A stretch of DNA of 64,000 nucleotides from Halobacterium jilantaiense (GTDB taxonomy: Archaea > Halobacteriota > Halobacteria > Halobacteriales > Halobacteriaceae), in NCBI RefSeq assembly GCF_900110535.1, contig NZ_FOJA01000001.1, positions 1,240,001 through 1,304,000 on the forward strand, written 5' to 3'. Below are positions 29,438 to 39,148 of the stretch, one piece after another. Within the stretch, counting starts at the first letter, position 1; each line of letters opens with the position of its first letter. The position numbers were made by a program, and so were the translations under genes. Under the pieces are notes generated by a model. It did not search any database. It worked only from the letters and a program-made list of their open reading frames with translations, and had not been told where the DNA came from.

Positions 29438-30628
29438 ATGCAGGACATCGTTCAGGACGCCCTCGACAACGCCGAAGCCGAGAAGCGCGAGATGGACGCC
29501 AGCACCGACGGCGACGAGTTCGGCGACCCCCGCATCGTCATCGTCGGCTGCGGCGGCGCTGGCAACAACACCGTCAACCGGCTGTACAACATCGGTGTCG
29601 AGGGCGCGGACACCGTCGCCATCAACACCGACAAGCAGCACCTGAAGATGATCGAGGCCGACACGAAGATTCTCGTCGGCAAGTCCCTGACCAACGGGCT
29701 CGGCGCTGGCGGCGACCCGTCGATGGGCGAGCGCGCGACCGATATGGCTCAGGGGACGATCAAGGAGGTACTCGGCGACGCGGACCTCGTGTTCGTGACC
29801 GCCGGTATGGGGGGCGGAACGGGGACCGGCGCAGCGCCGGTCGTCTCGAAGATCGCCAAAGAGCAGGGCGCAATCGTCGTCGGCATGGTGTCGACGCCGT
29901 TCAACGTCGAGCGCGCCCGCACCGTCAAGGCCGAGGAGGGCCTGGAGAAGCTCCGCGAGGAAGCCGACTCCATCATCGTTCTCGACAACAACCGGCTGCT
30001 GGACTACGTGCCCAACCTCCCCATCGGGGACGCGTTCTCCGTGATGGACCAGATCATCGCGGAGACGGTCAAGGGCATCAGTGAGACGATTACGCAGCCC
30101 AGCCTCATCAACCTCGACTACGCCGACATGACCGCCATCATGAACCAGGGCGGCGTGGCGGTGATGTTGGTCGGTGAGACCCAGGACAAGAACAAGACCA
30201 ACGAGGTCGTCAAGGACGCGATGAACCACCCGCTGCTGGACGTCGACTATCGCGGCGCGAGCGGCGGGCTCGTCCACATCACTGGCGGCCCGGACCTCAC
30301 GCTGAAAGAGGCCGAGGGCATCGCCGACAACATCACGGAGCGTCTGGACGCGAGCGCGAACGTCATCTGGGGCGCTCGCATCCAGGAGAACTACAAGGGG
30401 AAGGTGCGCGTCATGGCCATCATGACGGGCGTGCAGTCCGCGCAGGTACTCGGCCCGAGCACGCAGAAGCAGGCCGACAAGTCCCGGAAGGAGCTCCGAG
30501 ACGTCGAGTCCTCGGACTCGAAGCAGCGCGTGGCCGACGACGCGTCGACGGGCGGCTTCGGCGGTGCGCACTCCGACGGCGGTCAGGACGAGGTCGAGCA
30601 GGAGAACGGTCTCGACGTCATCCGGTAA
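29438..30628 (+). CDS. ftsZ2: cell division protein FtsZ2 (tubulin family GTPase)
   Basis: 396 residues. The tubulin signature GGGTGTG occurs in [13 protein letters not shown] (about residues 126-138); the N-terminal [13 protein letters not shown] and the T7-type synergy region ([11 protein letters not shown]) are intact. The N-terminal [16 protein letters not shown] tail and the [14 protein letters not shown] text match FtsZ2 rather than FtsZ1. FtsZ2 is the haloarchaeal homolog needed for ring constriction. The C-terminal tail ([16 protein letters not shown] onward) is disordered and acidic. The operon with cdrS explains the co-regulation. Confidence 0.95.
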   Translation: MQDIVQDALDNAEAEKREMDASTDGDEFGDPRIVIVGCGGAGNNTVNRLYNIGVEGADTVAINTDKQHLKMIEADTKILVGKSLTNGLGAGGDPSMGERATDMAQGTIKEVLGDADLVFVTAGMGGGTGTGAAPVVSKIAKEQGAIVVGMVSTPFNVERARTVKAEEGLEKLREEADSIIVLDNNRLLDYVPNLPIGDAFSVMDQIIAETVKGISETITQPSLINLDYADMTAIMNQGGVAVMLVGETQDKNKTNEVVKDAMNHPLLDVDYRGASGGLVHITGGPDLTLKEAEGIADNITERLDASANVIWGARIQENYKGKVRVMAIMTGVQSAQVLGPSTQKQADKSRKELRDVESSDSKQRVADDASTGGFGGAHSDGGQDEVEQENGLDVIR

Positions 30629-30665
30629 TCGGCAGTCTTCTCTCTCTCTCTTTGCGATTGCCGAG

Positions 30666-30691
30666 CGACGGCACTCTGCGCGGTGCCGTCG
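30666..30691. terminator. candidate bidirectional terminator between ftsZ2 and ncsA
   Basis: The arms CGACGGCAC and GTGCCGTCG (9 bp, 8-nt loop) lie in the 78-nt gap between two convergent genes. A pyrimidine tract (CTTCTCTCTCTCTTTG) lies just upstream on the plus strand, after the ftsZ2 stop, and could be the T-rich signal that archaeal termination uses. Confidence 0.55.
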
Positions 30692-30706
30692 GTCCTGCCA
30701 GTCGGC

Positions 30707-31675
30707 CTACACTGACTCGACTGCGTCGACGAGCGCGCACTTCCGGCAGCGGTCCTGGGTCGTCGGCGCGCCACACTCCTCGCACTCACCGACGGTTTCG
30801 CCGTCCTCGTCGTCTCCGTACTCGTCGGCCGCGAGACTCGCGAGTTCCTCGTAGCCGGCCATGATGGAGTGCCGCGTTCCGGGGTGGTTCTCCTCGAGTT
30901 TCAGGAGGAGGTCCTGAATCTCGCCGCGGAACGCCTCGCTGGCGTGCGGGCACTCTTCCATGTGGACCGGGAGGTCGCGGAGCTGGGCGTACAGCGCGAC
31001 CTCTTTTTCGGGAACGTCACGGAGCGGTTTCGCGCGCGGAATCATCCCGTCTTTCTCGTTGCGCTCACCGAACGGCCCCAGACTGGCGTCGAAGTGTTTC
31101 GCGACCTGTTCGACGTTCCCCTCGAAGACGTTCATCAGTGCGGTCTCGGCCTCGTCGTCGAGGTTGTGCCCGGTGAGGAGTTTGTCCGCGTCGTACTCGT
31201 CGGCGTACCGCGCGAGCACGTCCCGGCGGAACACCCCGCAGTACGCACACGGTGCCATGTCCAGTGGGTCGTCCTCGGCGACGTCGTCCATCTCGACGTC
31301 GAACTCCTCGCGGTAGGTCGCGACCTCGTGGCGGATGCCGCGCTCGGCGACCAGTTCCTCGCAGGCGTCGAGGCTCTCGTCGCGGTAGCCCTCGATGCCT
31401 TCGTGAATCGTGAGCGCGACCAGCTCGACCCGGGGATCCTCCTCGAAGGTGTCGTGGAGGATGTCGGTGAGGACGACGCTGTCTTTCCCGCCGGACAGCC
31501 CGACGACCCACGTCTCGGGGTCTTCGGGGGTGGCGTCGGCGGGCAGCATGTCGTCCTCGCGGACGCGCCGCCGCACGCGGCGCTCCACGCTCTCGAGGAA
31601 GTGTGGCTCGCAGAGGTGGGCACCGGAGTAGGCGGCGTGCATCACCGCGTCCCGGTCGCACTTCGTGCAGTCCAT
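30707..31675 (-). CDS. ncsA: tRNA 2-thiolation ATP-pyrophosphatase NcsA (Ncs6/CTU1 family)
   Basis: 322 residues from ATG 31675. N-terminal zinc knuckle (Cys3, Cys6, Cys22, His25), PP-loop SGGKDS (about 60-65), the CAYCG motif (about residue 142) carrying the catalytic cysteines, and a C-terminal zinc ribbon CEECG ... CRKC. The family adenylates U34 of tRNA-Lys, -Glu and -Gln for thiolation; in Haloferax NcsA works with the ubiquitin-like SAMP2. All expected motifs are present. It faces ftsZ2 across a hairpin. Confidence 0.92.
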   Translation of the reverse strand: MDCTKCDRDAVMHAAYSGAHLCEPHFLESVERRVRRRVREDDMLPADATPEDPETWVVGLSGGKDSVVLTDILHDTFEEDPRVELVALTIHEGIEGYRDESLDACEELVAERGIRHEVATYREEFDVEMDDVAEDDPLDMAPCAYCGVFRRDVLARYADEYDADKLLTGHNLDDEAETALMNVFEGNVEQVAKHFDASLGPFGERNEKDGMIPRAKPLRDVPEKEVALYAQLRDLPVHMEECPHASEAFRGEIQDLLLKLEENHPGTRHSIMAGYEELASLAADEYGDDEDGETVGECEECGAPTTQDRCRKCALVDAVESV

Positions 31676-31800
31676 CGGGCACAGGTAGCGCGGTCGGCGG
31701 TTTCACCGTTTCGGGACACCGACCGGAACGGGCGCGTAAATCACATAGCGGGATAGCAAATTCGGGTGGCGGAGCAATTAGGGGCCGGCAGTGGTGGCAG

Positions 31801-32601
31801 TCACCGGACCATCCCCCGCGTGTACGCCGAGAGCGTCTCGCTGACGACGACGACGCCGAAAATCACGAGGAGAATCATCGCCACGGACTGCCAAGCGAAC
31901 GCGTTGACCGCCCGGAACAGCTGGACGCCGATGCCGCCCGCGCCGACGAACCCGAGGATGGTCGAGTCTCGGACGTTGATGTCCCAGCGGTAGACGCTCA
32001 GCCCGACCAGCGCCGGCTTGACCTGCGGGAGGATGCCGAACAGCAGCACTTGCAGCGACGACGCGCCGGAGGCACGGACCGCCTCCACTTGCCCGAAGTC
32101 GATCTCCTCGATTTCCTCGCCGAGCAGTTTCCCGAGGAAGCCGACCGACCGAAACGCGATTGCGACGGTTCCGGCGAGCGGCCCGGCCCCGAACACGACG
32201 ACGAAGACGAGCGCCCAGACGATAGTGTTCACCGACCGGCTCACCGTGACGATTAGTTTTCCGAGCCAGTAGGTCGCCGCGTTCGGCGTCGTGTTCTCTG
32301 CGGCGAGGAGTGCAACCGGAACCGCGAGGACGAGCGCGCCGGCCGTCCCCATCGCGGCGATGTGAATCGTCTCGATTAGCGGGCCGACGAGGTCGCCGGC
32401 GTACGCCACGTCCGGAGGGTACATCCGCGTGAGCAGGTCGCTGATTTCACGCGGGATAATCTCGGGTCTCGTGACGCCCATGTCGAGGAACCGCCACGAG
32501 GCGGCGAACACGACGGCCGCACCGAGCCACCCGAGGAGTCGGCCGAGTCGGTGACGGCGGTCGAACCGCTGCCACGTCTCGCTGTCGTTCGCGCTTGCCA
32601 T
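31801..32601 (-). CDS. phnE: PhnE-type ABC permease, second copy
   Basis: 266 residues from ATG 32601 (a GTG at 32604 directly before is the alternative). About six TM segments with the BPD-transport EAA-like loop EEIEEIDFGQVEAVRASGASSLQ. The repeat-like text LSVYRWDINVRDSTILGFVGAGGIG is typical of PhnE permeases for phosphonate or phosphate-like anions. Its start overlaps the stop of the upstream permease gene by 1 nt. Together the two permeases form the membrane channel, as a heterodimer. Confidence 0.88.
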   Translation of the reverse strand: MASANDSETWQRFDRRHRLGRLLGWLGAAVVFAASWRFLDMGVTRPEIIPREISDLLTRMYPPDVAYAGDLVGPLIETIHIAAMGTAGALVLAVPVALLAAENTTPNAATYWLGKLIVTVSRSVNTIVWALVFVVVFGAGPLAGTVAIAFRSVGFLGKLLGEEIEEIDFGQVEAVRASGASSLQVLLFGILPQVKPALVGLSVYRWDINVRDSTILGFVGAGGIGVQLFRAVNAFAWQSVAMILLVIFGVVVVSETLSAYTRGMVR

Positions 32602-33401
32602 CACTGGTACCTCCGTCTGACGACCGCGCTGACGCCTTCCGCGAGGAGGACGACGGCGACGATGGCGACGAGAATCGCGGAGACGTACTGGTAGCTGTAG
32701 CGGTTGAACGCGGTGAGCAACACCGACCCGATGCCGCCCGCGCCGACGATGCCGACGATGGTCGAGGTGCGGATGTTGATGTCCCAGCGGTAGACGCTCA
32801 GGCCGGCGAACCGCGGGATTATCTGCGGAACGACGCCGTAGAGGAGCGTCTGAATCGACGACGCGCCGGCCGCGCGCACCGCGTCGACGCTCCCCATGTC
32901 GATGTCTTCGAGGTCTTCGGCGAGCAGCTTCGAGAAGAAGCCGACTGTCTTGAACGTGATTGTGATGATGCCCGCCAACGGGCCGAGCCCGACGGCTTTC
33001 ACCACGAGGATGGCGACGATGATGGCGTTGAGCGCGCGTGAGACGGCGATGAATCCGCGGTTGAGGTAGTACAGCGGTTTCGGGGAGAGGTTCTCGGCCG
33101 CCATGAACGCGACCGGGACGCTGAGGAGGATGCCCGTCACCGTCGACACCATCGCCATCGCGACGCTCTCGGCCATCTTGTCGACGATGCGCTGTGCCTG
33201 TCTGGGTGTCGCGTCGGGCGGCAGAAAGTCACCCAGCAGCGACGCACCGCGACCGAACCCGCGGACGATACGGGAGAGGTCTAGGCCGACGCCCGCCGCC
33301 GACCAGACGAAGAACGCGAGGATGCCGGCGTAGACGACCCACTTCAGCTCGCGTCGCCTGAACGCCGTCGGCCGCTGCCACGTTCGCTCGTCGGTCGCCA
33401 T
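32601..33401 (-). CDS. phnE: PhnE-type ABC permease, first copy
   Basis: 266 residues from ATG 33401, one nt after the phnC stop; a GTG at 33413 would overlap phnC by 11 nt and add four residues. About six TM segments. Loop motif EDLEDIDMGSVDAVRAAGASSIQ and the text LSVYRWDINIRTSTIVGIVGAGGIG match its downstream paralog closely, so the two arose by duplication. Part of phnD-phnC-phnE-phnE, read in that order. Confidence 0.88.
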   Translation of the reverse strand: MATDERTWQRPTAFRRRELKWVVYAGILAFFVWSAAGVGLDLSRIVRGFGRGASLLGDFLPPDATPRQAQRIVDKMAESVAMAMVSTVTGILLSVPVAFMAAENLSPKPLYYLNRGFIAVSRALNAIIVAILVVKAVGLGPLAGIITITFKTVGFFSKLLAEDLEDIDMGSVDAVRAAGASSIQTLLYGVVPQIIPRFAGLSVYRWDINIRTSTIVGIVGAGGIGSVLLTAFNRYSYQYVSAILVAIVAVVLLAEGVSAVVRRRYQ

Positions 33402-33402
33402 C

Positions 33403-34242
33403 TCAGGGCTCACCCGGGAGCGACCGTCCGGGGTCGGCGTCGAGGGGTGCCGCCGACTCCGAGTCTGCAGGCGTGGACGCCGACGTGTCGGCGTCGGGCC
33501 GTTCGATTCCTCGGTAGACCCGGTCGAAGCCGGCGTCGTCGAGTTCGGACGGCGTGCCGTCGAAGACGAGTTCGCCGTCGTGAAGGCCGACGATGCGGTC
33601 TGCGTACTCCACTGCGAGGTCCACCTCGTGGATGTTGATGAGGACCGGGATGTCTCGCTCGGCGGCGATTTCGGTCAGCAACTGCATCACCGTGTTCGAG
33701 GTCTCGGGGTCGAGGCTGGACGTCGGTTCGTCGACGAGCAGAATCTTCGGCTGCTGGATGAGCGCGCGAGCGATGCCGACGCGCTGGCGCTGGCCGCCGG
33801 AGAGTTCGTCGGCGCGCTTGTCCTCCATGTCGCCGAGGCCGACGCGGTCGAGGATGTCGTAGGCCCGCCGGATGTCTTCCGGCGGGAACGACCGGCGGAA
33901 GGCCTGCCACGCGGAGACGTAGCTGAGGCGGCCCGTGAGGACGTTCTCCATGACGGTGAGTCGCTCGACCAGATTGTACTCCTGGAAGATCATCCCGATG
34001 TCGCCGCGGGCTTCCCGGAGCGCGTCGTCGCCCAGCGCCGTCAGCTCGGTGCCGTCGAGGGTGACGGTGCCACTGGTCGGCTCGGTGAGGCGGTTGATGC
34101 ACCTGATGAAGGTGCTCTTGCCCGCGCCGCTCGGACCGATCATCGCCGTCGTCTCGTTGCCCTCGACCGAGAGGCTGACGCCGCGCAGCGCTTCGTCGCC
34201 CGACGAGTACGTCTTCGTGAGGTCGGTAACGTCGAGTGTCAT
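33403..34242 (-). CDS. phnC: PhnC-type ABC ATPase
   Basis: 279 residues. Walker [10 protein letters not shown] (about 36-44), Q-loop [19 protein letters not shown], signature [15 protein letters not shown], Walker [17 protein letters not shown], and H-loop NIHEVDLA. The [17 protein letters not shown] stretch between Q-loop and signature is a PhnC hallmark. The C-terminal 40 residues are an acidic linker-like tail not needed for the fold. It starts 4 nt inside the end of phnD. It powers uptake of phosphonate, phosphite or phosphate; no C-P lyase genes occur in the window. Confidence 0.9.
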   Translation of the reverse strand: MTLDVTDLTKTYSSGDEALRGVSLSVEGNETTAMIGPSGAGKSTFIRCINRLTEPTSGTVTLDGTELTALGDDALREARGDIGMIFQEYNLVERLTVMENVLTGRLSYVSAWQAFRRSFPPEDIRRAYDILDRVGLGDMEDKRADELSGGQRQRVGIARALIQQPKILLVDEPTSSLDPETSNTVMQLLTEIAAERDIPVLINIHEVDLAVEYADRIVGLHDGELVFDGTPSELDDAGFDRVYRGIERPDADTSASTPADSESAAPLDADPGRSLPGEP

Positions 34243-35390
34243 TCCCCGAGGGCGCTCTGCGTGTACTCGACGCCGTTGTAGCGCTGGATGACCATGATGT
34301 CGTACCAGTGGCGGCGGTACTCGATGGGGACGTACTCGTTGTAGCCGGTCCGCTCGGCGTACGCCGTGTCAGCGAAGTTCGAGTCGAGCCAGGCGGCCCG
34401 GATGCCCTCCTGGATGTCGGGGTGGAGGTTGTACCGGTACGCGATGGGGCCGTTGGGGAACGGCGCGGACGCCCAGACGACTTTGAAGTCGTCGAAGCTC
34501 AGGCTGCTGTCGCCTTCGACGGTGTCCTTGAAGCAGGTCGAGCAGATGGGGCCGGCGTCGTAGTCACCGGCGGCGATGCCCCGCGTGGTCTGGGAGTGCC
34601 CGCCGGAGAAGTTGATTTCGTAGTCCTCGCCGGCCGTCACGTCGAAGTACTGGTCGAACAGCGCGGACGGGGCCTGGTGGCCGGAGTTCGAGGCGGGTTC
34701 CGCGTGGGCAATCTTGACGTCGTCGTCCGCGAAGTCCTCGACGCTCTGGACGTCGCCCGCGTCGGCTCGCGTCGTGGCGAACAGCCGGTACCCGAACGAG
34801 CCGTCGGGACCGATACCGGCGGCGAACGGGACCGCACCACAGAGGTTGACCGCGAAGCAGGTCGTCCCGGTCGAGAAGTTCGCGATGTGGGCGCGCTCGG
34901 AGCGCATCGCTTCGACGGAGGCGGCGTAGCTGTCGACCTTGTTGTACTCGACAGACTTGCCCGTCTCCTCTTCGACGCGGTCGAAGACAGCCTGAAAGTC
35001 CTCCTCGTAGCGACCCTGAACGTCTTCGCTCGGACTCTCGGTGAAAATGAGTGTGTCCGGGTCGAGCCACTCGCTCTCGTCGTCGGGCGTCTCCCGGACC
35101 GGCTGGCCGTGGGGCACCTCGTCGACCTCGCGGTCGCCCATGCTCTCGAGGTCACTCTGGCCGCCGCGCTCGAACCCCTCGTCGATGAGCGGCTTCGAGC
35201 GGTAGTTGTGGTCTTCCCACTCGGGTTCGGCTGCGTCGAACTCGCTTGCGTCGGTCATCAGTGGGTCGCTGCCGCTGTCGCCGTCGCCGCCGGTGCTACC
35301 GAGTCCGGAACAGCCGGCGAGTCCGGCCGCGGCTGCGACTGCGGAGGTCTTCAGGAAGGTACGACGGTGGGCGCTACCGTTGTCGGACAT
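34239..35390 (-). CDS. phnD: PhnD-type substrate-binding lipoprotein
   Basis: 383 residues from ATG 35390. Twin-arginine motif HRRTFLKTS, hydrophobic run and lipobox LAGC (Cys about 26) suggest Tat export and lipid anchoring. The mature domain has the PhnD/type 2 periplasmic layout with ARP-type text ([26 protein letters not shown] and [18 protein letters not shown]). Extra cysteines at TTCFAVNLC and ICSTCF could form disulfides outside. A TATA-like TTATAATATT (35425-35434) about 39 nt upstream is the operon promoter. Confidence 0.88.
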   Translation of the reverse strand: MSDNGSAHRRTFLKTSAVAAAAGLAGCSGLGSTGGDGDSGSDPLMTDASEFDAAEPEWEDHNYRSKPLIDEGFERGGQSDLESMGDREVDEVPHGQPVRETPDDESEWLDPDTLIFTESPSEDVQGRYEEDFQAVFDRVEEETGKSVEYNKVDSYAASVEAMRSERAHIANFSTGTTCFAVNLCGAVPFAAGIGPDGSFGYRLFATTRADAGDVQSVEDFADDDVKIAHAEPASNSGHQAPSALFDQYFDVTAGEDYEINFSGGHSQTTRGIAAGDYDAGPICSTCFKDTVEGDSSLSFDDFKVVWASAPFPNGPIAYRYNLHPDIQEGIRAAWLDSNFADTAYAERTGYNEYVPIEYRRHWYDIMVIQRYNGVEYTQSALGE

Positions 35391-35424
35391 CAGGTGAGTG
35401 CAAACAGCACCTCCCAAAGAGAGC

Positions 35425-35434
35425 TTATAATATT
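35425..35434 (-). promoter_or_regulatory. TATA-like box of the phn operon
   Basis: Minus-strand AATATTATAA, about 39 nt before the phnD ATG, leaving a short leader of about 12-15 nt. The leader carries an imperfect inverted repeat with arms AGGTG and CACCT that could be an operator for the phosphate-responsive regulator. Confidence 0.5.
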
Positions 35435-35569
35435 GATACGTTGCGGGACGGAACCGGTACGCTCCGGGCAATACCACTACATAGCTCTACCGGCGTGTTG
35501 GTCGTCACTGGGGCGGGAAGCAGACGCCGCCGGAGCAGCGCGTACGACAGGCCATCGGAGGGCGGTGTC

Positions 35570-36946
35570 TCACGCAGTCTCGTCGTGGAACCACGCGGTG
35601 AGCGTGCGCGTCGCCTGCTTCTCGACGCCGTAGGGCACGAAGACGAAGGGGATGGGGGAGTCGAACGCGCGGTCGCCGTACAGCCCCCAGTCGCCGACCG
35701 ACCGGGTGGTGCCGCCGTACGCGATGGGGATGTCTTCGAGGGCCTGTGGCTCGTACTCGGGGACGTAGGACTGCTCGACCCAGACCTCGTGGACGGGGAC
35801 GCCGAGTTCGTCGGCGAGCCGGGATTCGAGGCGGTCGGCGTTCCCGGAGAGCCACTCCCCGAAGGCGTCGATGTCGGCGTCGACGCGGTCGGCGTACGCG
35901 ATGCGGTGTTTCCAGCACGTCTCGGGGAACTCGCGGCCGCGGAAGCGGTCGTAGAGCGCGGCGAGCGTGGAGTCGGGGTTGTCGCGGGCGGCGACCCGGA
36001 GCCGTTCGAGGATGGTGTTGTCGTCGATGCCGCCGTCGAGGACGGCGTCGACAGTCACCGGTGGCTCGTCGCTCAGGCGGTCGAGTTCGTCGAGGAGCGC
36101 CCGGAGGAGCGCGTGGGCGTACACCGACTTGTGATGCTGGGTCACCCACATGTACAGCGCGATGCGCCCTTCGAGATAGTTGCCGATGGTGGAGAGGGCC
36201 TTGTCCGAGAGCGCCAGCCCCTCGTCGGGGTGGGCGGTGTAGGACGCGACCATGCGCGCGGTGTCGAAGCTGAGGACGTCAGCGCCGGTCATCTGGTTGT
36301 CCCGCGTGATGTAGTCGAGTCGGTCGACGTCGACGGGGCTGTGGAGAATCTGAGCGGCGACGCCGTGCTGCCAGCGGCCGCCGCGCTCGTAGGCGAGGCT
36401 GTACCCGAGGACGTGCGCGCACACCTCGTGGGGGTCGACGTCCATCGATTCGAGCGCGGCGGCGAACTCCCGGCAGACGAGCAGGCAGCCGAACAGCTCG
36501 TGCGGGCTGGCCTCGCGCAGGGGTGCGTCGCCGACGCCGGCGTCCGCGAACGTCTCCTGGAGGCCGTGGTCGGCGAGCCTGTCGAGGAGGTCCTGCCGGT
36601 CGAGGTAGCGCTCGCCGAGGTGGGAGAACGGCGGGTGCCCGACGTCGTGCAGGAGTGCCGCGCACTCCAGCGTGCGCTGGATGTCGTCGAGTTCGGCGGT
36701 GGTGGCGTCCCGGTAGAAGTACCGCTGCTCGCGGAGGTTCTCGAAGACGGTCTTCGCGAGGTGGTAGACGCCGATTGAGTGCTCGAAGCGCGTGTGGTTC
36801 GCGCCGGGGTAGACGAGGTTCGTCGCCGAGAGCTGGCGGACGTGCCGGAGGCGCTGGAACGGTTTCGTGTCGACGATGCCGTCGAGCAGTGGCTGGTCGA
36901 GTTCGACGTAGCCGTGGACGGGGTCTTTGAGCTGTGTCGTTGGCAT
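35570..36946 (-). CDS. HD-domain hydrolase (dNTPase-like)
   Basis: 458 residues from ATG 36946. HD-type metal motif is present: HTRFEHSIGVYHL (His), then LLHDVGHPPFSHLGE (His-Asp) and a distal SPVDVDRLDYITRD (Asp). This order is that of the SAMHD1/dGTPase-like branch. The C-terminal 200 residues have no named domain. Such proteins hydrolyse dNTPs, and archaeal ones are poorly characterised. Starts leftward from the 217-nt gap ahead of the zinc importer. No oddity in length. Confidence 0.87.
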   Translation of the reverse strand: MPTTQLKDPVHGYVELDQPLLDGIVDTKPFQRLRHVRQLSATNLVYPGANHTRFEHSIGVYHLAKTVFENLREQRYFYRDATTAELDDIQRTLECAALLHDVGHPPFSHLGERYLDRQDLLDRLADHGLQETFADAGVGDAPLREASPHELFGCLLVCREFAAALESMDVDPHEVCAHVLGYSLAYERGGRWQHGVAAQILHSPVDVDRLDYITRDNQMTGADVLSFDTARMVASYTAHPDEGLALSDKALSTIGNYLEGRIALYMWVTQHHKSVYAHALLRALLDELDRLSDEPPVTVDAVLDGGIDDNTILERLRVAARDNPDSTLAALYDRFRGREFPETCWKHRIAYADRVDADIDAFGEWLSGNADRLESRLADELGVPVHEVWVEQSYVPEYEPQALEDIPIAYGGTTRSVGDWGLYGDRAFDSPIPFVFVPYGVEKQATRTLTAWFHDETA

Positions 36947-37129
36947 GGTTGGGCGCAGTCGGGATTGTCGATGACAGGGCGTGGAGGACAGTCTGCCTTG
37001 CGGTCAGCGAGTGCGGAGCCCGGGCCCACCGGGCGGGCGAGACGGGGCTCGACCACGGCAATGCGAGTTCGGCCCCACCACTGATTTCGCAGTCAACAAC
37101 TACAAGTATAGGTTACCCTCAACTAGGGA

Positions 37130-37143
37130 TTAGACGCGTCTAA
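37130..37143. promoter_or_regulatory. 14-bp perfect palindrome in front of the Zn/Mn importer
   Basis: TTAGACGCGTCTAA, 20 nt before the ATG at 37164 and about 25 nt after a TATA-like AAGTATAGGTT (near 37103-37113). A palindrome on the expected transcription start is the classical archaeal metal-repressor position (DtxR/SirR or Fur type). The remainder of the gap 36947-37129 contains the leftward HD gene promoter and no gene. Confidence 0.6.
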
Positions 37144-37163
37144 AACACGCGGTTCATCCAACC

Positions 37164-38237
37164 ATGACACGCGACACGCTCGACGGAGTGACGGCGACGA
37201 GACGGCAGGCGCTGCGCGTCGGCGGCGCGGCTGCGCTCGCGGGGCTGGCCGGCTGCACTGCGCTCCCCAGCGCGCCGAACGCCGCCAGCGACGGCCAGAC
37301 GGACGGACCCGTCGCCGTGGCGTCGTTCTTCAGCTTCTACGACTTCGGCAGACAGGTCGCCGACGGCACCCCCCTGACCGTGGAGAATCTCGTCCCGACC
37401 GGCCTCCACGGGCACGGCTGGGAGCCGAACGCCAGCATCACGCAGCGCATCATCGACGCCGACGCGTTCGTCCACGTCGGCGAGGACTTCCAGCCGTGGG
37501 CGGACCGCGCAATCGAGACATTGCGCGGCGACGGCATCGACACCGCGCTCATCAACGCCCGCGAGAACGTCGACCTGGTGGACCTCGCCGCGAGCCTCGA
37601 CAGCGAGGAAGAGGGCGTCGGCGACCAGCGCGGCAAGGACCCGCACTTCTGGCTGGACCCCCAGCGAGCGAAGCAGTCCGTCGACAACATCGCCGACGGC
37701 TTCGCCTCGGTGGCCCCCGAGCACGCAGAGGCGTTCCGCGAGAACGCGGCGGCCTACAAGACCGAGGTGCTGGACCGAATCGACGCGGACTACGCCGACA
37801 TCTTCGACCGCGCCGACCGAGAGGTCGTCCAGCTCGCCGCCCACAACGCCTTCCAGTACATCGGCGTGCGGTACGGCGTCGAGATGCGGCCGCTGGTCAC
37901 CAGCCTCGCCGCGAGCGGCGACGTCAAGCCGGCAGACATCCGTGACGCCGCGCGCGTCATCCGAGAACACGACATCCAGTACATCGCCAACGGCGTCTTC
38001 GAGGCCCAGCGCCCGGCCCAGCAGCTCGTGCGCGAGACCGGCGTCGAGGCGTACTTCCCCGCGACGCCGTACGCGGGCGTCCGCGAGGAGTGGGTCGCGG
38101 AGAACTGGGGGTACGAGGAGATTGCGTACAACATCAACATGCCCACGTTCGAAGTCGTTCTCGGCAACGAATCGCCCGACAGCGCCGCGCCGCGGTCGGG
38201 CTGGGTAGACGAGTGGCAGAACTTCGAGTCGATATGA
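37164..38237 (+). CDS. znuA: Zn/Mn-type ABC importer, substrate-binding lipoprotein
   Basis: 357 residues. Tat motif TRRQALRVG and lipobox LAGC (Cys about 32). The cluster A-I metal ligands are visible: His in VPTGLHGHGWEP, His in KDPHFWLDP, His in AAHNAFQYIGVRYG, and an acidic residue near NGVFEAQRP. A DSEEEGVGDQRGKD loop lies before DPH. Family members bind Zn or Mn; which one cannot be told. It overlaps the ATPase gene by ATGA. Promoter palindrome described separately. Confidence 0.9.
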   Translation: MTRDTLDGVTATRRQALRVGGAAALAGLAGCTALPSAPNAASDGQTDGPVAVASFFSFYDFGRQVADGTPLTVENLVPTGLHGHGWEPNASITQRIIDADAFVHVGEDFQPWADRAIETLRGDGIDTALINARENVDLVDLAASLDSEEEGVGDQRGKDPHFWLDPQRAKQSVDNIADGFASVAPEHAEAFRENAAAYKTEVLDRIDADYADIFDRADREVVQLAAHNAFQYIGVRYGVEMRPLVTSLAASGDVKPADIRDAARVIREHDIQYIANGVFEAQRPAQQLVRETGVEAYFPATPYAGVREEWVAENWGYEEIAYNINMPTFEVVLGNESPDSAAPRSGWVDEWQNFESI

Positions 38238-39148
38238 GCACGCCAGAAATCGACACGACGGTAGCTGATTCGAACCCCGAACAGGAGACAGACGGAGTCG
38301 CTGCCGGCGAGGAGTCGCCCGAGCCGGTCGTCCGCCTCGACGGCGTGACGTTCGGCTACACGTCGACCCCGGTCGTCGAAGATGTCTCTCTGACCGTCGA
38401 CCGAGGCGAGTACGTGGCGGTCGTGGGGCCGAACGGCTCGGGGAAGTCGACGCTCATGCAGGTGCTCCTCGGGCTGCTCTCCCCCGACGACGGCACGGCC
38501 AGCCTGTTCGGCGAACGCGCCGGCAGCTCCGGCGACGGCGACCGAATCGGGTACGTCGCCCAGCACGCCAGCGCGTCCAAGGAGATGCCGATTACCGTCC
38601 GCGAGGTGGTGAAGATGGGGCGGTTCCCGCACGTCGGATTCGACCGCCTCCGCGGCGACGACTGGTCCCTCCGCGACCGACTGACCGAGGCACCGCTGGC
38701 GGCCGTTCGCGACGTTGCCGCCGCCGTCTCCGGCCGGCTGTCGGCGTCGGACTGGGCGCGCGTCGACGACGCGCTCGCGACGGTCGGGATGAGCGCGTTC
38801 GCCGACCGCCGCATCACCGAACTCTCGGGCGGCCAGCGCCAGCGCGCGTTCATCGCCCGGGCGCTGGCGGGCGACGCCGACCTGCTCGTGCTGGACGAGC
38901 CGACGGTCGGCGTCGACGCCGAGTCCGTCGACGCGTTCTACGACCTGCTCGCGGCCCTGAACGACGACGGCATCACGGTGGTGCTCATCGAACACGACCT
39001 CGGTGCCGTCGTCGAACACGCCGAGCGCGTCGTCTGCCTGAACCGCGAGGTCTACTTCGACGGCCCCAGCGACGCGTTCGTCGCCAGCGACGCGCTGGCC
39101 CGCGCGTTCGGCACCGAAGCCCGGTTCCTCGCGGGTGGTGGCGAATGA
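38234..39148 (+). CDS. znuC: Zn/Mn-type ABC importer, ATPase
   Basis: 304 residues from ATG 38234 in an ATGA overlap. Walker A GPNGSGKST, signature [15 protein letters not shown], Walker B LLVLDEPTVGVD, and H-loop LIEHDLGAV. An extra 30 residues (FDRLRGDDWSLRDRLTEAPL and after) sit before the signature, longer than in bacterial ZnuC. The N-terminal 40 residues are an acidic tail. Ends in ATGA overlap with the permease. Confidence 0.9.
   Translation: MSTPEIDTTVADSNPEQETDGVAAGEESPEPVVRLDGVTFGYTSTPVVEDVSLTVDRGEYVAVVGPNGSGKSTLMQVLLGLLSPDDGTASLFGERAGSSGDGDRIGYVAQHASASKEMPITVREVVKMGRFPHVGFDRLRGDDWSLRDRLTEAPLAAVRDVAAAVSGRLSASDWARVDDALATVGMSAFADRRITELSGGQRQRAFIARALAGDADLLVLDEPTVGVDAESVDAFYDLLAALNDDGITVVLIEHDLGAVVEHAERVVCLNREVYFDGPSDAFVASDALARAFGTEARFLAGGGE

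Noticed and set aside
28853-30571. A 572-codon minus-strand open frame antisense to ftsZ2 and cdrS
   Set aside because: No promoter and no motif; ftsZ2 and cdrS on the plus strand are certain.
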